Origin: Aeromicrobium sp.
GTDB lineage: Bacteria > Actinomycetota > Coriobacteriia > Anaerosomatales > Anaerosomataceae
DNA length: 64,000 nt
Direction: 5' to 3'
Assembly: GCA_015351705.1 (NCBI GenBank)
Contig: JADIIM010000043.1
Span: forward strand, 21,063-85,062
The position numbers and the translations under genes are program-made. Positions 1-7,950 of this stretch are shown here, in pieces. Positions within the stretch are counted from its first letter, which is position 1; each line of letters starts with the position of its first letter. The notes under the pieces were generated by a model. It searched no databases and was not told the DNA's origin. It saw only the letters and a list, made by a program, of their open reading frames with translations.

Positions 1-79
1 GCACGGTGCACACCGCCGCCACGATCGGTATCAGGAACGCGAACAGCGGTAGTATCGAGCCGGTCGCATCGGTCGTCAC
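1..79 (-). CDS. Partial membrane protein, probably a third MrpD/NuoL-type antiporter subunit (N-terminus only)
   Basis: A GTG at 79 opens a frame that runs off the left edge after about 26 residues. The visible part is VTTDATGSILPLFAFLIPIV followed by AAVCTV, a short polar lead into a hydrophobic helix, which is how proton-conducting MrpD/NuoL/NuoM/NuoN proteins begin. It starts 12 bases downstream of the stop of the preceding MrpD-like gene in the same direction, so it belongs to the same operon. Assignment rests on position and hydrophobicity alone; another membrane subunit is possible. Confidence 0.45.
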   Translation of the reverse strand, partial: MTTDATGSILPLFAFLIPIVAAVCTV

Positions 80-91
80 GTCACACCACCC

Positions 92-1567
92 CTACATCCC
101 GAAGACGAACGTCACCGCCGCGCGCGCCAGCGCGAAGGGCATGCCCGGCACCGAGACCGTCGCGCCGAGCAGTATCACGTAAGCGGCGCACACAAGGGTC
201 GGTCCGAGCATGGTCCAGTGCGCCTCCTGCATCTCGACGTGCGTGCTCGGCGGAGTCTTGAAGAAGGCCGCGTAGACGACGGGAAGCCAGTACGCGGCGT
301 TGAGCAGCGCACTGCCGAGCATCACGAGCGCATACCACCACGCGCCGCTCTCGAGTGCGCCGAGCGACAGGTACCACTTGGTCACGAAGCCCGCGAAGAG
401 CGGGACGCCTATGAAGCTCAGCGCCGCGATCGTGAAGGCCCCCATGGTGTACGGCATCCGGTAGCCGATGCCGGCAAGCTCATGGACGGTGGTCTTCCCG
501 GTCACGCGCTGGATCGAGCCCGCGACGAAGAACATCGTGATCTTCGCGAACGCCTGGTTGGCGATGTGCACGATCGCCGCTGTCGCCGCGAGCGGTGTGA
601 GGAGGGACGCACCCAGGACGATATACGAGAGCTGACTGATGGTGGAGAACGCGAGTCGACGCTTGAGGTTGTCCTGGAAGACCGCAACGATCGAAGCGGC
701 GATGATGGTGAACGCCGCGAGTGCAGCGAGCCAGTCGCAGACGCCCAGTTCGTCGAGTAAGCGCACGCCGAACACGTTGTATACCACGCGTAGCACGCCG
801 AATGCGCCGACCTTGACGACCGCGACGGCGTGCAGCAGCGCGCTCACAGGGGTCGGGGCGACCATCGCACTCGGCAGCCAGCCGTGCAGGGGCATGATCG
901 CCGCCTTCACGCCGAAACCGGCGATCAGGCAGATGAAGAGCGCGATGAGCGTTCCGCGCCCGGCGTCCATCGTCAGGATGCCCGGGTGGCTGAGCGTCAT
1001 GGTCCCGGCGAGTTGGAAGGTGGCGATCGAGCCCAGCAGGACGAACGCGCCGCCCGTCAGCGTGTAGGCAAGGTACTTGCGTCCGGCCTTCATGGCCTCC
1101 GGCGTCTCGTCGTGGATAACGAGCGGATACGTGCATATGGTCAGGGTCTCGTAGAACAGGAACATCGTGAGCAGGTTCTCGGCGAACGCCACGCCCACGG
1201 TGGTAGACACGCAGAGGGCGAAGAAGCCGAAGAACCGCATGCGATTGGGCTCACGCTCCATGTATCCGATCGCATAGACGGTCGTGAACAGCCACAGCGT
1301 GGACGACACGAGCGAGAAGAACATGCCGAGCGCGTCGGCGCGGAACGCGAGTCCGACTCCCTCGGTGAACTGCACGAGATCGAAGACGTAGACCACACCG
1401 CGGAGCGCGCCGGGCAGCATCGACATGACGATGACCAGCTTGGCCAGTGCCGCCGACAGACTGAACAGGCGTCGCCAGAACGTCCGCTCACCCGAGGCGA
1501 ACACAAGTGCAGCGCACAGCAGCGAGATGGCCGGTGCGAGTGCGGCGCGTGCGTCGATGACTTCCAC
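92..1567 (-). CDS. MrpD/NuoM-type proton-conducting membrane subunit (second copy)
   Basis: A 491-residue polytopic membrane protein of the family shared by Mrp antiporters, hydrogenase membrane arms and complex I (Proton_antipo_M). It has about 14 predicted helices. Family landmarks are LFYETLTICTYPLVIH near residue 130, with the conserved TM5 glutamate, and the LHGWLPSAM loop near residue 225. It should form a proton channel in the cytoplasmic membrane. The GTG start at 1567 lies 3 bases after the stop of the upstream MrpD gene. Standard Mrp operons carry a single separate mrpD plus mrpA; here D-type genes follow in tandem, as in membrane-bound hydrogenase or related oxidoreductase clusters. 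Which partner complex it serves cannot be told from this window. Confidence 0.85.
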   Translation of the reverse strand: MEVIDARAALAPAISLLCAALVFASGERTFWRRLFSLSAALAKLVIVMSMLPGALRGVVYVFDLVQFTEGVGLAFRADALGMFFSLVSSTLWLFTTVYAIGYMEREPNRMRFFGFFALCVSTTVGVAFAENLLTMFLFYETLTICTYPLVIHDETPEAMKAGRKYLAYTLTGGAFVLLGSIATFQLAGTMTLSHPGILTMDAGRGTLIALFICLIAGFGVKAAIMPLHGWLPSAMVAPTPVSALLHAVAVVKVGAFGVLRVVYNVFGVRLLDELGVCDWLAALAAFTIIAASIVAVFQDNLKRRLAFSTISQLSYIVLGASLLTPLAATAAIVHIANQAFAKITMFFVAGSIQRVTGKTTVHELAGIGYRMPYTMGAFTIAALSFIGVPLFAGFVTKWYLSLGALESGAWWYALVMLGSALLNAAYWLPVVYAAFFKTPPSTHVEMQEAHWTMLGPTLVCAAYVILLGATVSVPGMPFALARAAVTFVFGM

Positions 1568-1570
1568 GGC

Positions 1571-3061
1571 CTATCCACCCCCGATCGGCGCAAGGAGTCG
1601 CGTCACGGCGGGCTCGATGAAGCTCAGCGGTATCCGCCCGAGGACGCCCATGACGAGGCAGAGTGTGGCCAACACCAGTATCGGGACGAGCATGCTGGCC
1701 GGCGCCTCGCGGACTTCGAGGATCGCCGGGTCGCGCGGCGGGCGGAAGTAGAACGCGTTCACCATGCGGATGTAGTAGATGAAGATGAACAGCGCGCCGA
1801 AGACGAGAGCGAACGCGAAGAACGGATGACCGGCCTCCACCGCGCCGAGCGCGATGTACCACTTGCACAGGAAGCCGGCCGTCGGCGGGATGCCGACGAT
1901 GGATATGGCCCCCACCGATATGGCGGCCACGGTCCACGGCATCGCGTGTCCCACTCCCGCCAGGTCGGTGAGCGTTCGCTTGCCGGTCCGGAAGATGAGC
2001 GCCCCGGCCCCGAGGAAGAGAGTCGCCTTGATGATCGCATGGTTGAAGACGTGCACGCTCGCGCCGATGACCCCGGCGCTCGAGGCGAGACCGAGACCCA
2101 TCACGATGTAGCCGATGTTCGAGATCGTCGAGTAAGCGAGCATCATCTTGACGTCGTCCTGGAACACCGCGAAGAACGCGCCCATCACGATGGACAGCGC
2201 GCCGAGCCACATCAACACGGTGTTGAGCGCCTCGAGATCGAGCGCTCGTGACGTGTACGCGATCTGGTACAGGCGCAGCATGCCAACGATACCGACCTTG
2301 ACGACCAGGCCGGACAGGATCGCCGAGACAGGGCTTGGTGCGATGGCATGGGCATCCGGCAGCCAGATGTGCAGCGGGAAGATCGCGGCCTTGACCATGA
2401 ACCCCAGCGCCATCATCCCGAACGCGACCGCGACCGGCGCCACGGGGGCGCCACCAAGACGCGAGGCCACGTCGGCCATGTTGAGGCTTCCGGTGAGGGC
2501 GTACAGCATCCCGATCGCGAACAACACCGCGATCGAGGACACGGCTCCCATCACGAGGTACTTGAACGCGGCCATCTCGGCGATCTTCTCGCCGCTGACG
2601 GCCACCAGTGCGTAGCCGGAGAGCGAAAGGATCTCCATGAACACGAAGAGGTTGAACAGGTCGCCGGTGATCGAGAACCCCAGCATCCCGGCGAGATTGA
2701 GCAGCAGCAGCGCATAGTAGTAGGGGATCCGCACCTCTGGGAGGGCGTGTTCAGCGTATCGCCGCGAGAACACGATGGCGAGCACGCCCAGGAGACAGAT
2801 GATCGCCGTCACGGCACTGAACTCATCGAACCGAAGCTCGATGCCGTACGGGACCTCCCAGCCGCCTGCCACGTACGAGAACGGGCCCCCGTCCGCCACG
2901 CGCGCAACGAGTAGCAGCGCAACGACACTGGTCAGGAGCATGGTTCCGAGCGCCCAGTCGGCCGCCCGGCGTGCCCTCCATTGCCCGACGACCGGCGTGA
3001 GAACCGCGCCGAGTATCGGCACGACGACGACGGCGACCAGGAGCGGGGGCCAGGTGGTCAC
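1571..3061 (-). CDS. mrpD: MrpD-type monovalent cation/proton antiporter subunit
   Basis: A 496-residue polytopic membrane protein, typical MrpD length. Landmarks are LFVFMEILSLSGYALVAVSG near residue 140 with the TM5 glutamate, the LHIWLPDAHAIAPSPVSAIL loop, and lysines in the central helices. In Mrp complexes MrpD carries one of the proton paths coupled to Na+ export. The start was set at GTG 3061, which begins VTTWPPLLVAVVVV, because the open frame further upstream overlaps mrpC and is not membrane-like. It lies immediately after the mrpC stop at 3063, so translation is probably coupled. Confidence 0.88.
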   Translation of the reverse strand: MTTWPPLLVAVVVVPILGAVLTPVVGQWRARRAADWALGTMLLTSVVALLLVARVADGGPFSYVAGGWEVPYGIELRFDEFSAVTAIICLLGVLAIVFSRRYAEHALPEVRIPYYYALLLLNLAGMLGFSITGDLFNLFVFMEILSLSGYALVAVSGEKIAEMAAFKYLVMGAVSSIAVLFAIGMLYALTGSLNMADVASRLGGAPVAPVAVAFGMMALGFMVKAAIFPLHIWLPDAHAIAPSPVSAILSGLVVKVGIVGMLRLYQIAYTSRALDLEALNTVLMWLGALSIVMGAFFAVFQDDVKMMLAYSTISNIGYIVMGLGLASSAGVIGASVHVFNHAIIKATLFLGAGALIFRTGKRTLTDLAGVGHAMPWTVAAISVGAISIVGIPPTAGFLCKWYIALGAVEAGHPFFAFALVFGALFIFIYYIRMVNAFYFRPPRDPAILEVREAPASMLVPILVLATLCLVMGVLGRIPLSFIEPAVTRLLAPIGGG

Positions 3062-3062
3062 G

Positions 3063-3416
3063 TCACTCGGCCTCCCGCAGCTCGTCGGCCTCGATGGTGC
3101 CGCACTGGTGCCAGATGCGGATGACCAGGCCGAGGGCGAGTGCCGTCGTGCTGACGGCAACGACGATCCCTGTGAGGATGAGCGCCTGCGGGAGCGGGTT
3201 GATGAACGGAGGTTCCACACCGGGGCCCATGATGGGTGCGTTACCGCCTTCGACGACCCCGGTGGCCACGATGAAGGCGAAGACGGCCGTCTCCATGATG
3301 TTGAGACCCATGAACTTCTTGATGAGGTTGTGCTTGGTGATGACCGTGTACAGGCCGATGCAGAACAGCACCACGCACGCCGCGTAGTCGATGTTGTGCC
3401 ACAGCGCGGCGATCAT
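3063..3416 (-). CDS. mrpC: MrpC / NuoK-like antiporter subunit
   Basis: A 117-residue, three-helix membrane protein of the MrpC/NuoK family. It carries the signature NLIKKFMGLNIMETAVFAFI in helix 1-2 and the typical loop APIMGPGVEPPFINPLPQAL before the last helix. MrpC is a small subunit next to MrpD in the antiporter membrane arm. The ATG start overlaps the end of the upstream MrpB-type gene by 4 bases, indicating translational coupling. Length and sequence are ordinary for the family. Confidence 0.93.
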   Translation of the reverse strand: MIAALWHNIDYAACVVLFCIGLYTVITKHNLIKKFMGLNIMETAVFAFIVATGVVEGGNAPIMGPGVEPPFINPLPQALILTGIVVAVSTTALALGLVIRIWHQCGTIEADELREAE

Positions 3417-4126
3417 CGCCCGGCCCCCATCGTCCTGAAGATGGTCGCGATGACCATCGCACCACCGACGCCGATGCCGATCTCGACGAAGGTCAGCATG
3501 AGTGTGGCGACCAAGGCGCTTTCGTGTCCGACCGGATAGCCGAGGAAGTCGCCGGTCAGAAGCAGCCCGGTCACGCCGGTCATGATGAACGCGAGCGGTG
3601 CCGCCGCCTGCAGCACCCGCTCGGGCCGGCGCGGCAGGAGTCGCGCGGCCTGTTCGTCGCTCATGATGAGGGTGAGCGCGATCACCAGAGCGCCTGCGAT
3701 CGTGCCGCCCTGGAAGCCGCCGCCGGGCGTGACGTGTCCGTTGAGGACCACGTAGATGGAGAACAGGACGATGAACGGTGCGAGTACGCGGACGATGAAA
3801 CGCACGATCATGCTGACCGGAAGCGCGGAGGCGGGCGTATCGAGAGCGGTGACCGCGCGCGCGCCCACGAGTACCGCGAGGACGGCCGCCATCGCCGTGA
3901 AGATCACGGTCACCTCGCCGAGCGTGTCGAGACCACGGTAGTTCAGGATCACCGCGGTCACGATGTTCTCGGCCCCGGCCTCCTCCGCTCCGCGCTCCAG
4001 GTACCGCGGTGCGACGTGCGTGTGCGCGGGCGCGTCCGGCGAGCCGTGAGGCGGGAGATCAGCTACCGCGATCAGCAACGGGACCGCGACGGCCAGGAGC
4101 AGTGCGATGACGAGCGCTCGCTTCAT
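3413..4126 (-). CDS. mrpB: MbhE-MnhB fused antiporter subunit (MrpB type)
   Basis: A 237-residue protein joining two modules. Residues 1-105 form an MbhE-like part with a signal-like first helix (MKRALVIALLLAVAVPLLIA) and the motif NYRGLDTLGEVTVIFTA. Residues 110-235 form an MnhB domain with VLNGHVTPGGGFQGGTIAGA. In bacterial MrpA the MbhE-like part is at the C-terminus of the large MrpA; here it is attached to MrpB, as in archaeal-type Mbh/Mrp clusters. The start ATG overlaps the stop of the upstream DUF4040 gene by one base. It is part of the membrane antiporter arm. Confidence 0.88.
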   Translation of the reverse strand: MKRALVIALLLAVAVPLLIAVADLPPHGSPDAPAHTHVAPRYLERGAEEAGAENIVTAVILNYRGLDTLGEVTVIFTAMAAVLAVLVGARAVTALDTPASALPVSMIVRFIVRVLAPFIVLFSIYVVLNGHVTPGGGFQGGTIAGALVIALTLIMSDEQAARLLPRRPERVLQAAAPLAFIMTGVTGLLLTGDFLGYPVGHESALVATLMLTFVEIGIGVGGAMVIATIFRTMGAGR

Positions 4127-4368
4127 CACCGCTCCTTCCGGGTGGTCCGGCTGATGGTGACCAGGAAGAGCACCGTTGTGACACCGGCACCGACTGCCGC
4201 CTCGGTCATCGCCACGTCCGGCGCTCCACGGTGCAGCCACAGCAGACACATCAGAAGGCTGTAGCTGGCGAACACGATGGCCGCTGCGAGCAGGTCCTTG
4301 AGGCGCACGACCGAGATCGCACACGCGATCAGCAGGAGCAGCAGCACGATGTCGAACGCGCGACTCAT
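4126..4368 (-). CDS. Small DUF4040/MbhD-like antiporter subunit
   Basis: An 80-residue, three-helix protein matching the DUF4040 (MbhD) piece that in Bacillus-type systems lies inside MrpA. The key motif is HRGAPDVAMTEAAVGAGVTT near residues 47-66, with the acidic residue thought to contribute to proton transfer. The start at ATG 4368 overlaps the mrpG stop (ATGA), and longer upstream starts would run through mrpG. Splitting of MrpA into separate D, E and H-type pieces is characteristic of Mbh-like gene order. Confidence 0.88.
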   Translation of the reverse strand: MSRAFDIVLLLLLIACAISVVRLKDLLAAAIVFASYSLLMCLLWLHRGAPDVAMTEAAVGAGVTTVLFLVTISRTTRKER

Positions 4369-4691
4369 GGGCGCTCCCCCGAACCTAGCCATGGTGTGTG
4401 TCCGGTGCGATACGCCGCTCGTGCGAGCGCGTGCGCGGCCGTCGGACTCGAGAGCAGGACGAGCGCGGCGAGCAGCACCAGCTTCAAGGCGTCGATGTCC
4501 AACCCGCGCAGCAGCGCAAGCGCCAGCAAGACCGCCCCCGCGCCGACCGTGTCGCACTTCGTGGCGGCATGGGTCCGTGCGTAGAAGTCCGGAAACCGCA
4601 GGAGGCCGAGGGTGCCGACAAGGAAGAAGAACGCGCCGGCACAGGCAAGGACGACGGCAACCGCGTCGCGCGCAGCCGCGAGCCACATCAT
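4365..4691 (-). CDS. mrpG: MrpG antiporter subunit
   Basis: A 108-residue, three-helix MrpG/PhaG protein. The family signature GTLGLLRFPDFYARTHAATK sits at about residues 26-45, followed by GAGAVLLALALL. It overlaps mrpF by 4 bases upstream and the DUF4040 gene by 4 bases downstream. It is a small structural subunit of the Mrp membrane complex. Length is normal. Confidence 0.93.
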   Translation of the reverse strand: MMWLAAARDAVAVVLACAGAFFFLVGTLGLLRFPDFYARTHAATKCDTVGAGAVLLALALLRGLDIDALKLVLLAALVLLSSPTAAHALARAAYRTGHTPWLGSGERP

Positions 4692-4963
4692 GTGACATCA
4701 CCCTCGAGCCGCCCGGTCTCCATGAGCCTGCTGGCCGCAAGGGTCACGACGAAGTTCAGGAGCCCGTAGACGAGCGCGACATCGACGAACAGCGCCCGTC
4801 CGAACACGAAGGCCAGGAGTGATAACGCCACGAGGGTCTTCGTGCCGATGACGTTGATCGCGAGGAGCCTGTCTGCAGCCGAGGGTCCGAGGTATGCCCT
4901 GACCAGACAGAGCGATGCGTTCACCAGTATGAACACGGTGAGCCCCCAGAGGAAGGTCGTCAC
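4688..4963 (-). CDS. mrpF: MrpF antiporter subunit
   Basis: A 91-residue, three-helix MrpF/PhaF protein. The signature YLGPSAADRLLAINVIGTKT lies at residues 24-43, followed by FVDVALVYGLLNFVVTLA. It lies 9 bases downstream of mrpE and overlaps mrpG by 4 bases. MrpF is a core small subunit of the cation/proton antiporter. Confidence 0.94.
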   Translation of the reverse strand: MTTFLWGLTVFILVNASLCLVRAYLGPSAADRLLAINVIGTKTLVALSLLAFVFGRALFVDVALVYGLLNFVVTLAASRLMETGRLEGDVT

Positions 4964-4972
4964 GGTCGTCCC

Positions 4973-5446
4973 CTAACCATCGAACGTCCGTGAGACCCGG
5001 TGCTCGAGATCGCCGCTGGAGATCGCATCGGTGAACGACTCGTCGAGACAGTGGATCGTGTAGGTGTCCCCCTCGACGTCGAGCGTGATGGTGCCCGGTG
5101 TGAGTGTTATGGAGTTCGCGAACGCCACACAGGCACTGTCGCGCTGGAACGACACGCGGTGTGTGTGAAGGGCCGGGCGGATGCCGAGCTTCGGGTCGAG
5201 GACCCGCTCGGCGACGCAGACAGCGGCGACGACGATCTCCTTGATCAGGTACGCGAGATAGCCGGGCAGCCGTAACCATGCCCGCGCGGACAGCGGCTCG
5301 GCCTCCTCGGCCCACAGCACGCGTTCCGCCCACCGGGCCACGATGACCGAGGCCAGCAGGCCTACCACCAGGTTCACAGGGTCGAGGGAACCCGTCACCA
5401 CCAGCCAGAAGGCGATGAGCACTGCTGCCGAGACGACGCGCCTCAT
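4973..5446 (-). CDS. mrpE: MrpE antiporter subunit
   Basis: A 157-residue MrpE protein. It has two N-terminal membrane helices (LIAFWLVVTGSLDPVNLVVG at residues 11-30 and PGYLAYLIKEIVVAAVCVAE near 61-80) and a soluble C-terminal domain with ITLTPGTITLDVEGDTYTIH, the family signature. It is the first antiporter gene of the operon. Its ATG overlaps the stop of the upstream GGDEF-like gene (ATGA), so it appears to be translated from the same message. Confidence 0.94.
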   Translation of the reverse strand: MRRVVSAAVLIAFWLVVTGSLDPVNLVVGLLASVIVARWAERVLWAEEAEPLSARAWLRLPGYLAYLIKEIVVAAVCVAERVLDPKLGIRPALHTHRVSFQRDSACVAFANSITLTPGTITLDVEGDTYTIHCLDESFTDAISSGDLEHRVSRTFDG

Positions 5447-6351
5447 GCTCGCTCACCTGCGAGTGTGGGCGCGGCCGGGGTCTGTGCGGTCGTGCTCCCG
5501 CCCTGCTGGGTCTGCTCCCGGTCGTCCACCAGCCGGCGGCGCACGAGGTCGAGCAGGTCCCGGGCGCTGCCCGCGTCCTGCGGATAGCTGACCGAGGCCG
5601 AGGTCACACGACAGTGCGCCACAGGCTCAAGGGCATCGCCCTCGAACTCGGCGGCACAGGCCGCAGCCTCGACGCGCTCGGCGATGGACGCGGCGTCAGC
5701 GGGGCCGGCGTGGGGCATGACCACGGCGAACGACTCCTGACCGACCCGGCCGACGATGTCGGTGTCACGCACCTCCAGCTGGATGATCTCGGCGAGGTGC
5801 TGCAGCAGAAGGTCGGTCTTGTATCTGCCGAACGTCCGTGTGAACTCAGCGATGTCCTCGACCTGAACGGCGACCAGCCCCACCTCCGTGTCGTACCGGT
5901 CGGAGCGCCGCATCTCCTCGGCAAGTCGCGTTATCAGCGGCTCGGACTTGCGCACGCCGGTGAGTGGGTCGCGCGTGGATACGCGCTCCAGGGCCTCGGC
6001 GTGTCGGCGCTGCCGGTGTGCCTGGGTGCCGACCACGATCCCGGAGGCGATGAACACGGCGAACCCTACCGCAAGTTCCGGCCAGCGCGCCTCAAGGGCC
6101 TCAGTGGGCGTGATGATGATCAGACTCGCGGCGCATGCGGCTGCCGTGACGATTCCGCCGGGGACGTCGTGGAACAATGAGGCGAGGATGATCGGGGCGA
6201 GATACAGCATCCAGGCGGGGGAGACCCTCCCCGTTGAGAGGATGAGAACGGCGACGAACCCGATGGTGCCGGCGACGACCAGCGCGTGTACAAGGGCAGG
6301 TGTCCGGTGCGGGGCGCGCGTGTCGTCGGCGGTAGCGTTCACCTCGCGCAT
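5443..6351 (-). CDS. Membrane protein with degenerate GGDEF domain
   Basis: A 302-residue protein. Residues 20-110 hold several membrane helices (HALVVAGTIGFVAVLILSTG, SPAWMLYLAPIILASLF and others). Residues 125-275 form a GGDEF-family fold beginning STRDPLTGVRKSEPL. The catalytic loop reads GRVGQESFAVVMP: the GGDEF signature is replaced by VGQES, so diguanylate cyclase activity is unlikely, and a sensory, GTP-binding or structural role is an inference. ATG 6351 was chosen because GGGAGG lies 8 bases upstream. It heads the Mrp operon, with its stop overlapping the mrpE start. Confidence 0.8.
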   Translation of the reverse strand: MREVNATADDTRAPHRTPALVHALVVAGTIGFVAVLILSTGRVSPAWMLYLAPIILASLFHDVPGGIVTAAACAASLIIITPTEALEARWPELAVGFAVFIASGIVVGTQAHRQRRHAEALERVSTRDPLTGVRKSEPLITRLAEEMRRSDRYDTEVGLVAVQVEDIAEFTRTFGRYKTDLLLQHLAEIIQLEVRDTDIVGRVGQESFAVVMPHAGPADAASIAERVEAAACAAEFEGDALEPVAHCRVTSASVSYPQDAGSARDLLDLVRRRLVDDREQTQQGGSTTAQTPAAPTLAGERA

Positions 6352-6677
6352 CAGTGACGCCTCCCGTGATGCGGCGCGATGCCCCCCCGCGAGCGCGCCC
6401 CCGCGCGCGTCCACCCCGGGCACCGCAATCATGCGCAGGCGGTGTTCGTGAGTGTATAACGATACCGCTCATAGTATGCCCGAGCAGCACACGGAATCAC
6501 AGGGGTCGAGCCAAGCCTGAGGGAACATTACCCCCTGTCCGCGCGGCGATGCCCCGTCCTGGTGTGCGGTCTCCGGTCGGGGTACAGTGTGCCGACAGGC
6601 GCATGCTACGAAGCGACACAGTCCTCGCCGGTCGCGTTCCGGCGCAGGCGCGCCGGGCACGAGGGGCAGGAGCGACC

Positions 6678-7382
6678 ATGAGCGTTATCAGGCCGGTCGG
6701 CGATGAGAGTGCGGGGATCGAAGGGCATTCGACGGCGCCAACACGTGAGGGATACTCGCTCGGCGAGGAGATCGCGAACGCGGTCACGCACGGTATCGGC
6801 GCGGCGCTGAGCGTCGCGGCGCTGGTGGCACTGGTGTTCGTTGCGGCCCTCTGGGGGACCGGGTGGCACCTGGCGAGCGCGATCGTCTACGGCGTGACGA
6901 TGTTCCTGCTGTATATGGCCTCCACGCTGTACCACGCGATCCATCACCCGGGCGCTCGGCACGTCTTCAAGGTGATCGACCACGCAGGCATCTACCTGCT
7001 TATCGCAGGCACCTATACTCCTTTCACGCTCGTGACGATCCGGGATGACGGTGGCTGGGCGTTGTTCGCGACCGTATGGTCGCTGGCGCTCGTTGGCATC
7101 GCCCTCGAGGCGTTCTGGGTCTACCGGCCCAAGTGGGTCTCCGCGGTGGTCTACCTCGGGATGGGATGGCTCGCGCTGGCCGCGATGCGACCGTTGATCG
7201 CGAACCTTGAACCGGGTGGACTGTGGCTGCTCATCGGCGGCGGTCTCGCGTACTCGGCGGGAACGGTCTTCTACGTCTTGAAGCGAGTGCGCTTCATGCA
7301 CGCGGTCTGGCATCTGTGGGTGCTGGCCGGGACGGTGCTGCATTTCCTGGCGGTCATGCTGTACGTGTTCCCGCGGGGGTGA
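6678..7382 (+). CDS. trhA: Hemolysin III / PAQR-family membrane protein
   Basis: A 234-residue, seven-helix protein of the HlyIII (YqfA, PAQR-related) family. Landmarks are EEIANAVTHGIGAALSV at residues 29-45, MASTLYHAIHHPGARHVFKV near 83-102 with the conserved histidines, DHAGIYLLIAGTYTPF near 104-119, and HAVWHLWVLAGTVLHFLAV near the C-terminus. Bacterial members are linked to membrane homeostasis rather than proven hemolysis. The ATG at 6678 follows CAGGAG at 5-6 bases. It is transcribed divergently from the GGDEF/Mrp operon across 326 bases (6352-6677), in which no further gene was found; TACAGT at 6583 is a possible but weak -10 element. Confidence 0.9.
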   Translation: MSVIRPVGDESAGIEGHSTAPTREGYSLGEEIANAVTHGIGAALSVAALVALVFVAALWGTGWHLASAIVYGVTMFLLYMASTLYHAIHHPGARHVFKVIDHAGIYLLIAGTYTPFTLVTIRDDGGWALFATVWSLALVGIALEAFWVYRPKWVSAVVYLGMGWLALAAMRPLIANLEPGGLWLLIGGGLAYSAGTVFYVLKRVRFMHAVWHLWVLAGTVLHFLAVMLYVFPRG

Positions 7383-7526
7383 GATCGGTCTTCGTGTGGC
7401 ATGTCGGAGCGGGCGCGTATGGTATCTGCGTCCGGTGATGGTTTACACTTGCCGTAACCGCGCAGTTCGTGGACCGGTCCTGGTCACCGCGTGACCGCGC
7501 GGGCGCCGATCTCGGGAAGGGTTGCC

Positions 7527-7883
7527 GTGTACGACCTCGAAGGGGTCCTCGGCCCGGCGGTCACGGAGTTCGTCGACACGCACGTGCGCTCACTCCTGAC
7601 CTGGGACATCCTGGTGTTCTACCACCGCAACACAGACGCCGTCCTCGACATCGAGGGACTGGCTTCCCGTCTTGGGCGCAAGATCGATGAACTCGATCCC
7701 GAGGTGGATGCGCTGTGCGAGGGCCGCATCCTCTCGCGTGCTGGTGGCCTGATCCGCTACAGGCCGACTCCGGAGATGAGGGACGCGATCTCTCAGTTCG
7801 TGGACAGCTGTCAGGACCGGGGAAGGCGCCTGGCGCTGATCGCGCTCGTCCTGCACAAGATAAACCCCGTCTCGGGCATCTGA
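7527..7883 (+). CDS. Putative winged-helix protein of unknown function
   Basis: A 118-residue soluble protein. The segment from about residue 18 to 85 (LLTWDILVFYHRNTDAVLDI, then EGLASRLGR, then an arginine-rich wing IRYRPTP) has the layout of a small winged helix-turn-helix domain, followed by a C-terminal helix. A regulator or effector-binding role is inferred; no ligand motif is visible. The GTG at 7527 was preferred over the in-frame GTG at 7491 because GGGAAGGG lies 5-6 bases upstream. It sits alone between hemolysin III and the CNNM transporter gene. Confidence 0.6.
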   Translation: MYDLEGVLGPAVTEFVDTHVRSLLTWDILVFYHRNTDAVLDIEGLASRLGRKIDELDPEVDALCEGRILSRAGGLIRYRPTPEMRDAISQFVDSCQDRGRRLALIALVLHKINPVSGI

Positions 7884-7950
7884 TGAGGCGATGCCCAGGG
7901 GCCGGTCCGCATGAGGCGCGGCGCGCCTACCTCACAAGGAATCGATACAT

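Noticed and set aside
5443..6351. Active diguanylate cyclase
   Set aside because: The signature loop is VGQES rather than GGDEF, so catalytic residues are missing.
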